From: Sanghuangporus weigelae
Taxonomy: Eukaryota; Basidiomycota; Agaricomycetes; Hymenochaetales; Hymenochaetaceae
Reading direction: 5' to 3'
Assembly: GCA_033182465.1 (NCBI GenBank)
Contig: CP137318.1
Location: forward strand, 1,860,001 to 1,924,000
DNA length: 64,000 nucleotides
Shown: piece by piece, positions 10,505-21,143 of the stretch
How positions within the stretch are numbered: position 1 is the first letter of the stretch
Layout of the letters: each line of letters begins with the position of its first letter
Position numbers and translations under genes: made by a program
Notes under the pieces: model-generated
The model's input: only the letters and a program-made list of their open reading frames with translations
What the model was told of the DNA's origin: nothing
Database searches by the model: none

Positions 10505-13500
10505 CTAGAAGACTATATTCTCGCGCGAGAGGCCCACTGTTACCCAGAGGGGCCTCGACTCGTCTTCATCATCATCATCATCTTCTTCTTCTTCTTCTTC
10601 ACTATCTGAGTTCCCAGCCGACTTTGTAAAGACGGTGGCTCGAGCCGCCTGAGATTTGATGCGATTGGTCGTGATAGTGCGTGGTGGTCCCAGTTCTTCG
10701 CAACGTAGATAATCATTGTATTTCCAAAAAAAAATCTCGAGTTCAGGACTCAAGACCAAGATGTATTAGTCCCTTTTTTGCTGCGAAATAGAAATGTGAA
10801 GTTTACTTACTATCGATCCCATATCTCAGTATCAATGTCTTGAGATCTTCGAAACCAAAATACATGAACAAAGACGATCGGATGACCGATACCGACCTGA
10901 TAATGCTGAATAATTGAAATCACTTGGCCAACAAATATTTGACCGTGAAATTCCATCTGTATGATGGAGTTTGGCGCTTTCTCAGCTGAACTCGATGCTG
11001 TAATTCTCCGGCCGTCCTTGATTAAGTATGAAAAAAACTTAGCTTTGGTAACCAGGTGATTACCAGTTCGTAAATGGTCTGTCGACGCGCAGACTCTTGC
11101 CTCAGGATACATTTCGGCGTAGAATTCAAGGAGAGAGTTCTGTAAGTCCATGTCGAGACTCTCTACAATCCCATCTCCGAGAGAAGGACAGCCGTGTCCA
11201 AGTAAGGCTAGAATGACGCAGAAGGGATAGACAAAGCGAATACGGACCAATATAATGTGCATGAGAGAGAGTTCATTTGACACGATTGCGACTCACTTTC
11301 TCGCGTTCGTTCTTCTATGTCCCGGTTCACAAGATTCATCGAGGCGACTGTTCCTCGAGTGTCGGTATCCTCTTTTGATAACAACTCGGCTACTTCGGTA
11401 AGACCGTAGTCATTTTCATCTGGCTCAGAAACGAGAGAACGAATCTGTGAAGAAGAGAAGTCAGAGTTGATCAGAAGGAAGAGAGTGTTTCTGTTACTTA
11501 CTGTATCCCGAAGCGCTATGTCTTTACAAAAGGCACGCAGGAAGCTCGTCTCGATCTCGCCTCCGTTATGATTGTTTGTTCGAAAACTCTTGAGGATCTT
11601 GTTTAGACGTTCTCCAGTGAACGTCCAGAAACCGTAGACTGGCCCTAAGTCGCGAATTTGGTCAAATATATGCAAAACCCAATGGTGGTTGGGTTTCACA
11701 TCCATTGGATGAATCTAATACGCAATATATCAATCAAAAAAGATAGAATAGTGAGAACTTACAACGAGAAAGCCTTCCTGATACTCCTTGAGGAGTCTTT
11801 CGGCTCTTTCCAAATCCGAGAGCTGTATCGAACGTCCCAGGGTCACCTTCAATGAGGCTGCTAGCTTCAAGAAGTTCTGAGCGTCGTCTGGGTGCATGCG
11901 AAGCTTCGGACGCTCGTATTTCTTCGTATGTGGATACCTTTCATTCTTCTCCCACTTTTCTAGTGCCTTGTTGAAGTCAGCCTGCGCGAGCGGCTGCCAT
12001 TCTTTCCAAATTAAGGGTATCTTAAGCCAATGGTAAGTGGAAATAATGACATTCACAGACTCGTCTGGGAGTACGTACGACTACTGGGCAGTACACGAGG
12101 ATGAGTGCCTTATACTCGTCCGCGGACAAGGATCCTCCAGCGGGATATCCAACCTGGTGTGGAAGGCGTCCCACCCACGATGGCATCTCGAACTAGAGAA
12201 GATGTAATTACTGAGATGAAATAAACAGGAAAAACTTACCGTTTTTAAGTACGCATGAATTTGATCGAGTTCGCGAAGCTTTCGAGGAGTTCGTTCTCGC
12301 AGAACACCTCCATTTATCCAGGCGTCGAGCCATTGCCGTTTACATAGACCTGCCACAAGAGTTACGCAAGAATAGTTATCAAGCTAGATAACTCACCGAG
12401 AAGAATATTGTGCATGGGGTCTATCGCCGACATCCTCACCGCATCGAAATATTTGAGACGAGACATCGCATAGTAGCGAGTCCCGTTTTTTTTGAACAAT
12501 TCCTCGCGCTCTTCGGGCTCAGCATCTCTGTATTGCCTTGCGAGCCTTCTATGTTCCCGACCGGTTCGGGGCTCGTAAACTGCAATTAATAGAATGATTA
12601 GCGACGAAGTAAAGACTTAAGACATCTTACCTGCTGTGGAACCTACTACACCGTCTATTGATCCCAGGTCCTTCCTCGGGATCTTGCAGCGCGTGCAGAA
12701 TCGCTGGAGGTGTTTATGATCCGCAAAGCCGAATACTCGGCACAAAGCTGGATGATCACACCCAGACGCTATACAATAGACGTGAACTTTCCGCCCTGAA
12801 TGAATATTATAGTCAGAGAGTGTGTGATAAAAGAAAGGACATTTACTTACCATCGGGGTAGAGCGGCGTCCTCACTTCGATGCCTTCTTCATAAAGGCGG
12901 ACCTTGTCATCCACGACGACTTCGAGCAGGTGTTGAAGCTCTTCGCATGAGGATTCTTTCGGTCCAGGAGAGAGGGCGACGACCAACAGATTGCTTGGTT
13001 TGTACCTATGTTATAATGGTTAGCTTGTGATCGTCAGTCGTAAGATGACTGCACTCACCTGAGATGAATAGGAAGGTTCACGACACTATACGAAAGGACT
13101 CCTGAGCTATACGTGGGGCCGTTCCGCGACCGCTCGCCCCCAAACCTGAAAGATATAAAAATGAATGAGTGCAGCTCTAAGTAATGGCCAAAGTGGCTGA
13201 ACAAAAAAAGAAACTTACCCGTCAAAATGCAGTATAAGGCCGATCCTTAAGGCTGCAGGATCGGAAGGAGAGAAGAAAAGAGAACCATCCTTGGCGCGAG
13301 CTTCCTTCCACAAGTGTCCATCCCGAATATCACGAAGAACGCCATTGGATGGCTGGACTTGCAATGATTCTTCGAGTTCTTTCTCGAAACGACACACTAG
13401 ACCAGATATCTGAGCAGTGAGTGAGAAAAACGGACATTTCAGTCGAGGAACTTGAGTCAGATCACTGGTCTTGTGGTGAGAGGAATCGAAGTTAGCAAAC

Positions 13501-14528
13501 AGTCTTGATTTGGATCGAAATAAAGGGGATATGCAATTGTAGCACTTCAGACAGATGGGAGAATCAGAAGGATAAACACGATGGCAGTTAGTACACATAG
13601 GAAGGATAAGAAATGGTTCCTTAAGTCCAATTGCATTGAACGAGCTTCGTAAAGTAAGAATCGGCTTGTCAGTTTCATCAAAGTATCCCAGACTAGTAAG
13701 AACGATTTGCGCTATTCTCAGAAACAGATTGCAGGCCCGATGAGTTGCATGAAAGCGAAGGTTGATGTACGAGACTCCCAGAAGAAAGGGTTTCCAGAAG
13801 GACTTGGATGGCAAGAATGTAAATATTTCCCGGGCTGAGCCAGAAGTGTCAGGGATGTCGAAACGAAAATATTCGTCTCGATAATCTTCAGGATCAGAGT
13901 CGTCTGAGTCGAGCGAGTCTGCTTCTTGCGGAGGTCTCGCGAAATCGTCTTGGCTAGTATCACTAGCGCTAGAAAGATCCTCTTGATGAGCGGGTAGCAG
14001 GTCAATGTCCATGGCATCGATGTATAAGTCTCCGTAGTCAGATGTATTGTCCGCGAAGTCGTTAACCCGCCCTAAAAAAAGAATTTTGAATTAGTAATGT
14101 GAGCGCAGCACAGTGGGAGTGAAATGGCAAAATATTCATCAAGGATGTGAAGGGGAGCTGCGCACCATTCTCTGCTGCATCGACATCCTCCCGTATTCTT
14201 GCCACCGTTGCCTCCACACCCACCCCGTGCACCCCCACTGCAACTCCAGCGGCAAACATTCGCTGTTCGGCCGTTAACGTGAATGTCGTTTCTCGCTGAA
14301 TACTTGGCGGCCGAACGATTAAACGAAGCCTCGGGAGTGTTCTGGCACTTTTTGTGAAAGGTAAGCGTTCTTGATGTGAGCGGTACGTCGTGGCCGATAC
14401 GAGTTTGCCATCGGGCTGTCCAGCCGACTTGACGCATTTGGGACAGTTGCAGAGCCGGCCCTTTCGTTTCTGAAGGAAAGAAATCAGCAATAACAAGATA
14501 TATGCATTGAAGAGCTTACGGTTGACAT
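10505..14528 (-). CDS. Plavaka-family (Tnp2/CMC) transposase, 14 exons, about 1,079 aa
   Basis: Exons read by eye: 14528-14520, 14469-14166, 14071-13219, 13145-13059, 13005-12851, 12795-12631, 12579-12397, 12349-12240, 12192-12079, 12020-11763, 11714-11502, 11444-11297, 11207-10811, 10748-10505. They total 3,240 nt, 1,080 codons, with no internal stop. Features in order: N-terminal zinc-binding cluster (LCNCPKC); a second cluster CTNCHRVYP...CLKCYNC; the first catalytic-type Asp in LILHFDG; the Plavaka signature CDHPALCRVFGFADHKH followed by CTRCK; DPMHNILLG; and DVKPNHHWVLH...GPVYGFWTFTGERLN. The C-terminus is an acidic Glu/Asp run. The enzyme should excise and reinsert the element by a DDE mechanism in the nucleus. 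The exact third catalytic acid was not assigned. Exon 1 encodes only three residues, so the start is the least certain part. Confidence 0.9.
10561..10602 (-). repeat. GAA/GAT triplet repeat encoding acidic transposase tail
   Basis: On the minus strand, runs of GAA then GAT codons encode a Glu-Asp tail near the end of the transposase, about 120 bp before its stop codon. Confidence 0.85.
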
Positions 14529-14627
14529 GCTCGGAACACGGGATGATGATGGTTGAAAAGGAAGTGTGCACGACGCGTCCGCGAAGCACAAGTCCAAATC
14601 TTGATGCGTCGTGCACAAGATCTTCAT

Positions 14628-14740
14628 AGATTATCTGGACGTGCCGATCTAAATCAAACCAGATTATCTTATCTTATCTATACAGGCTCTCGTCATAGAT
14701 CACCTGGAGACAGCCAACTCAGGTAATCAATAGATTATCT
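14628..14740. promoter_or_regulatory. Subterminal repeat cluster of the Plavaka element
   Basis: Three copies of AGATTATCT (14628, 14661, 14732) and one AGATCACCT (14697) lie between the transposase start and the right terminal repeat. The left subterminal region has matching AGATAATCT (8368) and AGATCACCT (8471). Repeats shared by both ends are typical transposase-binding sites of CACTA-like elements. The cluster also overlaps the probable transposase promoter. Confidence 0.6.
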
Positions 14741-14903
14741 TTTTTCGGCTTTGATACCCGTGTTCGAGGTCACATCGGATCAGTCTGTCACAGGCAATAT
14801 AAAGGTGATATATTTCTATCTACTGCACAGTCGAATAAGAATAACTAAATTGCTCCTATCCTAGGTCACCCCAACTCATCTGTCTCAGCCTTGAGACCCC
14901 TCC

Positions 14904-14925
14904 CAGATAGGCCCAACACGCGGTG
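14904..14925 (-). repeat. Right terminal inverted repeat of the Plavaka element
   Basis: Exact inverted copy of 8322-8343, followed directly by the ACT target duplication at 14926-14928. Confidence 0.95.
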
Positions 14926-14928
14926 ACT

Positions 14929-16076
14929 ATGTGCACGTGAGGGGAAAGGATGTGTGCCCATCTCTCTTCTGATCCAACCCAACATCTCGAAGACGGCCCA
15001 TGTGGGCTGCATGGAATTCGTCTGTCGGATGTGATCGGTCGAAGCGGTGGGTCTAAGAAGGCGATAATTGAGTGGAGGTGGTCGAGGCCACTCAGGAGTC
15101 TCGCCATATCAGCTTCTTGCGCCACTTCGTGCGTAAAAACCTCGACGACAAATAAATCACTTGATACACCAACTAGCGGCCTTATCTTCCCCGCAGACCG
15201 CAGCTCGTACAAAACGCGTAGGAAGGCGTGTGGTTTTGGGGATTTGGGTGGTCACGTCCGCTTCTCTTTGTCTCCTCGTGACTGCGGTTTCTGATAATCA
15301 TCACGAATTGCAGAACATTAAAAGCATAGTCCTTCTTTTCTCTCGTCTCCACGTCTCCCGGTGTCTGCCAAGAGCTTCCCTGTCTCAAGGAAGTACCGCA
15401 TCGACATTGTATTTGGAGCTATCTGTGGAAACAAGCGTAACTCGGCGGTCCAATCGTTTCCAAGTCCCAGCTTCTTTGTACGTACAAGAGACTTCTACCA
15501 GCAACCGAGATCGTGTTGTCCACCCATCAGTTGCCTGCTGAATGCTAATTCAAGCAGCGTGGAGTAGGTTGGAGAGGAGAACTGAACTGGACACGCGCGC
15601 CGATCAGCCGAGAATTGAATATAGATAGAAGGTCTGCTGAGCTTGAACAATATACTCTTCGTGCCTAGGTTCCAGGACTCTGACCGTGGACCGTGGACTC
15701 TACTCTCTCTGAATTGCTCTGATGTAATGGTCGGACCGTCGTGACGTGAAATGGAGGAGGCAACCGTAGAGGTAAATACATCTGTCCGTTTTAGAAGACG
15801 GAATCAGAGAAATTAAGGGGATTATGTGCGCGGGTGTTAAAGGATCAATTATCAGGAAGTGCTGAAGAGTGCAGGGATGTCTACGAAATCAGAAGGTCCT
15901 CTACAGGACAAAATGAGAATGATAAAGGAGGGTTAAAAAAAAAAGTACGTTCAAAGCGTAAAGTCCGCATTGAATGTTGTTTGATAAATTTCTGTAGGCA
16001 ATGAAGATCAGATCGACGATCCGTTTCTCGTTAGTGTCCGGCCATATCAACATCTGAAGAAAACTAGTAGGGTTTT
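14929..16076. other. Stretch between the Plavaka insertion and the deacetylase gene
   Basis: No supportable gene. Frames at 14950-15294 and 15161-15541 are open by chance; the second contains one hydrophobic stretch but has no ATG context, domain or intron support. The last few hundred bases hold the presumed 3' untranslated region of the minus-strand deacetylase gene. Confidence 0.55.
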
Positions 16077-18224
16077 TCAGAAGCGACCGTATACCCCAAC
16101 AACTCCAATTAGGGCTCCGCAAAACCCGACGAACAGAGCAGACGTGAAACCAGCCGGAAGAATCGGGAGAACGCCGCCATTAAACTCGGTGAAAGATGGC
16201 GTTGCTGATGCCGAGCTCTCGAACGCGCCGCCTGTGCCACCACCAGTGAGATTTGCACCGTTTGGCTGCACATGGTCCGATTGTATTAGAAACGAAAGCA
16301 AAGCTGCGTTAGAACGGACTTACCCCAATGGGCCGTGAGAAGTCTGTGAAAGAGCAGTCAGTGGACTGGCATATGCATTTATTTCCTATGGGATCCCAGA
16401 ATGGTGTCGAGCAATTCGACGGCACTAGATCGGCACGCAGAGTCGCAGTTAGGGCAATCATATCGGGCAGGAGACAACGAGTGTGCTCACATCGATATCG
16501 AGGGCTTCCGCTTGAAGATGCCTGAGGCGGATTGGGATCGCCCGGCGTTGGCGTCGTTACGGGACATCCGTACTATTTGATCATTACACCGGTATCAGGA
16601 AGACAAGCGTTATCCATCAATGCCAGATGCACCGGTTTCAGTAATGCGGACTTACGCAGGTATAAAATGGGAATTCGGAGAATGCACAGTGATCCAACAC
16701 ACCTGCCTCATTCTGCGGTATGCCGTTGCAAATTTTCAGGGATGGATCGACATCCGGAGTTACGCACTTCAACGCATCAAACGAATCCAGTTGCGAGACC
16801 GGAACCGGGTTTCGGACCCACGCAAGAAGTTGCTCGCTCGAAACTATCCAGACTTGAAATTGCGGAGTCAGGACCGAGCTCGATCACGCTTCACTAAGTT
16901 GCTCACCATTCTGTTGTTGCTGTGCCCAATCAAGGAAGTTGTTAATCATATCAATAGTCGATTGGGAGACAGAGATTCCTGGATAGTTTTTCTGCGAATT
17001 CAGAAAATAAATTAATCATCAGCTCATCCGTTCCGTAGGAAACCATTCATACCGCCAAATTAATAGGATGTGTATAAAGACCGATAGGTTGACGATTTCC
17101 ATTATCTGCATGGAGGCGAGTCGTTAGTTAGTGTTATAGATCGGAAAGAGAGACTGACAATGGGCAGTGAATGTATCTTTCATATACGCAAGAGTTGCCC
17201 CTTGGAAAAATCATTCAGTACATCGCAAGCACGAACGATGGAGTTATTCATACTGTCGTCACGTTCGCTGCCCCCATTGGGTGAATCCCTGAAAAGTTGT
17301 CGTGAACTCAGGATTCAGTCTCTATCTTGAACAAAAGGAAGTACGAACAACCAAGGGTCCATGAGATGGATTCCGTTCACACCACGCTCATCGAAGAGCG
17401 CGTACATTGGGATTTCCCAGAATCCTGGTAGCTTTGGCTCGCCTTTACAAACACCTGAGCTTACGAGACAATTATTTGCGAGGCCGTTGTCAAGCGTATA
17501 GGGCCAGTAAGCGTCAGTTCCCGATTCGTTCACGGGAATGGAAGCGGTCGCGCTAGAATCGTAGGTGAAACCGGTAGACGCGAGATGTTTAAGTGTGTCG
17601 GCAGTGAAATTCAAATAGGGTGCGCGAAACCCGGTGATGCTGCTCATAGGAATGCCAGCAAGTGCGTTCAAAGCAATGAGATTTCCATCGATCTCACTTC
17701 CAGGGGGAGCTCCGACGTGGGTCATTCTGTGTGTAATCTAATTTGAACATGACAAGAACAGGTAAGAAAAGAACGCACGTATGATCCGCAATCTCATTTC
17801 CTGCAACATACCAATCCGTGACGAGCGTATAGTTGGTATAATTTAAGGACGTGTAGTAAGTCATTCGGGGGGTGCAGCCGTTGGGGTTCTTGCGTTGGGC
17901 CAGGAATTGATTGACAGCGTCTAAGGTGTAGCTTTGAATAGCATCGTCGGCGGTGAAGACAATGAACATGGGCACTTCGGACTGGTAGAGCATTGTAAAG
18001 AAATGAGACTGTATCAAGAAAAAAATGTCCGAAAGAAGACGCACCGGTTCCAAGCCACCTGGTGGACTGGCGGAGGCGCAGTTACAATTTGGTAGCTTGC
18101 ATTGATCAGGATCGCACGAGTAGCCTGCAGCATCCTGACTAGATGTTGGGCCTGTAATGCTTCCATCCTGGGCAAGAACGAGAAGAGGCAACGACAACGC
18201 GAAAAGGGGTCTCGTAAACTGCAT
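16077..18224 (-). CDS. CE4 polysaccharide (chitin) deacetylase, secreted and GPI-anchored
   Basis: The start at 18224 gives a signal peptide (MQFTRPLFALSLPLLVLAQ), then a Cys-containing segment DPDQCKLPNCNCAS. The CE4 motifs follow: metal-binding TADDA (motif 1), HTMTH (motif 2) and RAPY (motif 3). C-terminal exons give WIVSSEQLLAWVRNP, CNGIP and a Cys-rich CYGCP-like segment. A Ser/Thr-rich stretch then leads to a hydrophobic end (LPAGFTSALFVGFCGALIGV) typical of a GPI signal. About ten exons were traced, mostly with clear GT-AG borders; the introns near 17300 and 16350-16490 are less certain. The enzyme should remove acetyl groups from chitin or a related polymer at the cell wall or plasma membrane. 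Motif 1 has Ala where classical chitin deacetylases have Phe (TFDD), as in a subgroup of basidiomycete homologues, so the substrate is uncertain. Confidence 0.88.
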
Positions 18225-18750
18225 TATGTTGCGTTTTGCGCGAGCAGATAAAGCGAAAGCTGCGTATTTGACAGATAAATAAACCGAAGCAAGGAGAGTC
18301 GGAGGAGCAGGAAAAGATGGCGACTAGAATGAGAGTGTAATGTAGCCAACGAGGACACGGGCTGGAAAGAACGAAATGTGGGGGAGGGGGAGGTGCTTAA
18401 GCCGGATTGAATTGGAGGAGGCACATGCTTGATTAGGACGGCAAGATTGCGCCGCTGTGTACGCGATCCGTCGGCAATTACGCCGGAATACACTACTCGG
18501 AATGCAACTTTCTGTCAAGCGGGCAGCGGCTCGCGGTGACCCAAAGGGATGATCGACCGAGCAGTGGTGCAGTGGCGATCCGAGAAGCCATTTTGGTCTA
18601 TAAATAAGTGCATCCACTAATCGAGAGGTCGGACGGCAGAGGTCGGCTCGGCGATTAAGCTTCCTCATGCCAGGTGTATTATGTAACAACATAACGGATC
18701 ATTTGGGATCACGCCGTTCCGGAACATACCCAATTTTGGAAATAGTCCCG
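18225..18750. promoter_or_regulatory. Divergent promoter region between deacetylase and coiled-coil genes
   Basis: 526 bp separate the two divergent start codons. A TATAAATAA string lies near 18600. An in-frame upstream ATG at 18667 could extend the plus-strand protein by 28 residues, but the ATG at 18751 gives the more plausible start. No other structure was seen. Confidence 0.5.
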
Positions 18751-20853
18751 ATGTCATCCGGATCGCGTACTCGTCTTGGCTTCCTCACGGTGTACGGTGA
18801 GCAGCTCAACCTCGTGTCTGCACCAACGCCAACGATGGGCGACGTGCAAGTCAAGCGCAAGGTATCTTATAGCTGTATCAGAAATGTAATCAGAGATCTG
18901 ATTTACTGGCATTCAGATTGGCATATCATCGACCGCGAGAATCACAAATTATCCATCTCGTCCGTCATCTCCTTCTAAGTCAACGCGTCCATCGTCGTCT
19001 TTGAAGCGCGCACAGGTGCAGGACACTGTTTCAATCTCGGAGCCAGTAAGGCCAAGAGCTAAAGTGAGCTCGAGTGTTGTCAATGTTCAAACGAGCAGAA
19101 AGCCTCCGTCGACACTAGGTCCGGGATACCAAAGCGGGTCTTCCACGCCTCGCGCACCATCGCCCGTTAGGAAGCAGAACTCGCAACAAGCATCTTTCCC
19201 CAATGGCATTGGTGCCAGAACGCTGTCGCGCGTCCGCTCAAAGGCAGCTCTATCCGCCGTCTCGGCGCCTTCGTCTCCTCGCGTCGCAAGTGTAAGGTCG
19301 GAATATGCCTCACTTTCTGCGGCAACCTCGGATTCTGCTCTCGCGAAAGTAGGACCACCTCGAGTCAGAAGACCCAGTATCTCGTCCGTTTCTCATATAT
19401 CTTCTCCTCCAACTGCTCCGTCTAGCGTCTATTCTCCACCTTTATCTGCTGTATCCTTTTCCCAGGATTCAGATGCACAATCAAATGTGTCAACATACCG
19501 TATAAAGGCGAAAGTGACCAGTTTAGCGAAAGGAAAGTCTCCGCCGCATATACAAGCATCACTTGCGCCTCTTCTGATGCCATCGCCTGCGCTTGAACGG
19601 ACAGCTTCACAAATACCATTATCCCCAACATCTCAATTTCGTCGTTTAGGGCGGACGGTTTCTATAGGCTCATTTTCTGCTCCGCCGACTCCCCCTCACG
19701 TTTATCCTATCACAACAGCTAATCCAGCCGCTAATGTTCACCGTTATGCTACATTCCGCAGTCCTTCGTATACCCATCGTCCACCGCAATCCTTCACTTC
19801 TCCTTTACAGACTGACCACAAACCGCCAGAGTCAGATCCCACACTTGTCCCTCTTCCCCCTCTGTCGCCACCTACCTCTCATGTTTCCTTTTCTTCCCAA
19901 TCTTCTATCTCTCGCTCTTCCATGACTTCGATAAACCGGACCGCTGCTCCTGGCATCCGCCTCAACGGGACCAATCATTTCAGAAAGCCTTCCAGTTCTT
20001 ATGCCATGGAAAATCTTGGCTTGCGTAGTAAATCGCGATCAAATTCTCTCGTCATCAACGATATAAGTCCTCCGATTCAGCAGCGCGCAGATTCTTCAGA
20101 GCCAGATATAGACGAAACTAGAGAGGAGCAGAATATGAAGGCAGAAGCCAAATCCTATAGAAAGGTATTTATGTTGAGCTCTCCATTTCATCGCAAACAT
20201 TCTAATGCGCTGTTGTCATTATCTTCCTTTTCTAGATTGCAGACCTAGAGATCACTACGAAATCACTACTCGCTATAAACTCTCAGCTAGAATCCAACAA
20301 ACACAAGCAAGCGAAAGAAATCCGAGAACTACGCCGGAAACTTCGAGAGTCGCAGCTGTCTCTGCCTCCGCGGACTTATCGTGAGCTGAAAGAGTCAGGA
20401 GATGCAGTGGATGACGAAGAGCCAGAAGAACAAGAGGTTGATGGAGACGAGGATGCCAAGCTGACGGCAGAGGCCATCACACTAGGAAAGGAGGATCAAA
20501 TGTTCGACCGTGTGCGACTCATCATAGAGAACCTTTTGACGACTGGCAAACAGGCCCTCGCTGTAAAGGTTGAGGACCTCGCGCCGCCTAAAGGTGCAGC
20601 CAAAGTCTTGCACGAGGAGGAAGCGCGAACTTGGCGAGGTGATTCGGGTTCAATGGCACCTGCAGCCGCCCTCATTCTAAACAGCACGACCGAGGACGAC
20701 TCGAGTTCGAGTTCTGACTACGGCGAGGAAATACTCTCCCGTACGATAGGTAGCAGTTCGCAAGAGCTCAACAGCAGTGTAAAGTCGGAAAGGGAGGTGG
20801 AAGAATTGGTCGGAAACTTGAGAGCTTCTTTATCCGCAAGCTTACGAGCATGA
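18751..20853 (+). CDS. Ser/Pro-rich protein with conserved C-terminal coiled coil, 658 aa
   Basis: Three exons (18751-18861, 18917-20164, 20236-20853) splice into 659 codons with no internal stop. Residues 1-440 are low-complexity Ser/Pro/Thr with many SPR, SPP and RSxS motifs, likely phosphorylated and disordered. Right after the second intron comes a heptad-like segment, IADLEITTKSLLAINSQLES, followed by KHKQAKEIRELRRKLRES. That block looks like the conserved core of a widespread uncharacterised basidiomycete protein family. The C-terminal part is acidic, with Ser runs. No catalytic domain is visible. A cytoskeletal or signalling scaffold role is possible but unsupported. It converges on the myosin I gene, leaving 290 bp between stop codons. 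Confidence 0.82.
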
Positions 20854-21143
20854 TTAATTTCAAGATCCTTTTTATGGTTTCGTTTTCTCCTGCAGCTACG
20901 CTGCCCCTTACGTTTCTATTTTTATGCTGGAAGATGTATACCCTTATAAATCGCATGGAACCATCAGTCATTCCTACGTGTATTACGTCCATTAGTACTG
21001 GTTACTGCCGCGCTATTGCTAGTTCATGCTTTCATGCCTTATTCCTTTAACCTATCCACAGGCATGCACATAACAAAATATCCCTCTAAGGGTAAATCTA
21101 CATAGTTGACAAACAAAGCTGGGCATATTGGTATCGTCTAGCT

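Larger units (their letters stand above)
8322..14925. mobile_element. Complete Plavaka (CMC / CACTA-like) DNA transposon, 6,604 bp
   Basis: The element is bounded by perfect 22-bp terminal inverted repeats beginning CACCGCGTGTTGGGCCTATC and by a 3-bp duplication ACT (8319-8321 and 14926-14928). It carries two convergent multi-exon genes: a plus-strand gene of unknown function (8786-10446) and a minus-strand Plavaka/Tnp2-type transposase (14528-10505). Both can be read through without a frame break once introns are removed. Subterminal regions carry repeats of AGATWATCT (8368-8376, 14628-14636, 14661-14669, 14732-14740) and AGATCACCT (8471-8479, 14697-14705), likely transposase-binding sites. 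The 3-bp duplication and CAC-starting repeat fit the CMC superfamily. Intact ends and genes imply a young, possibly autonomous copy. Confidence 0.93.

Noticed and set aside
8322-14925. KDZ (Kyakuja/Dileera/Zisupton) transposon
   Set aside because: The transposase carries the Plavaka signatures (CDHPALCRVFGFADHKH, DPMHNILLG, KPNHHWVLH) and there is no linked TET/JBP gene.
15161-15541. 126-codon frame with one hydrophobic segment right of the Plavaka element
   Set aside because: No domain, overlapping frames on both strands, and no intron structure typical of genes here.
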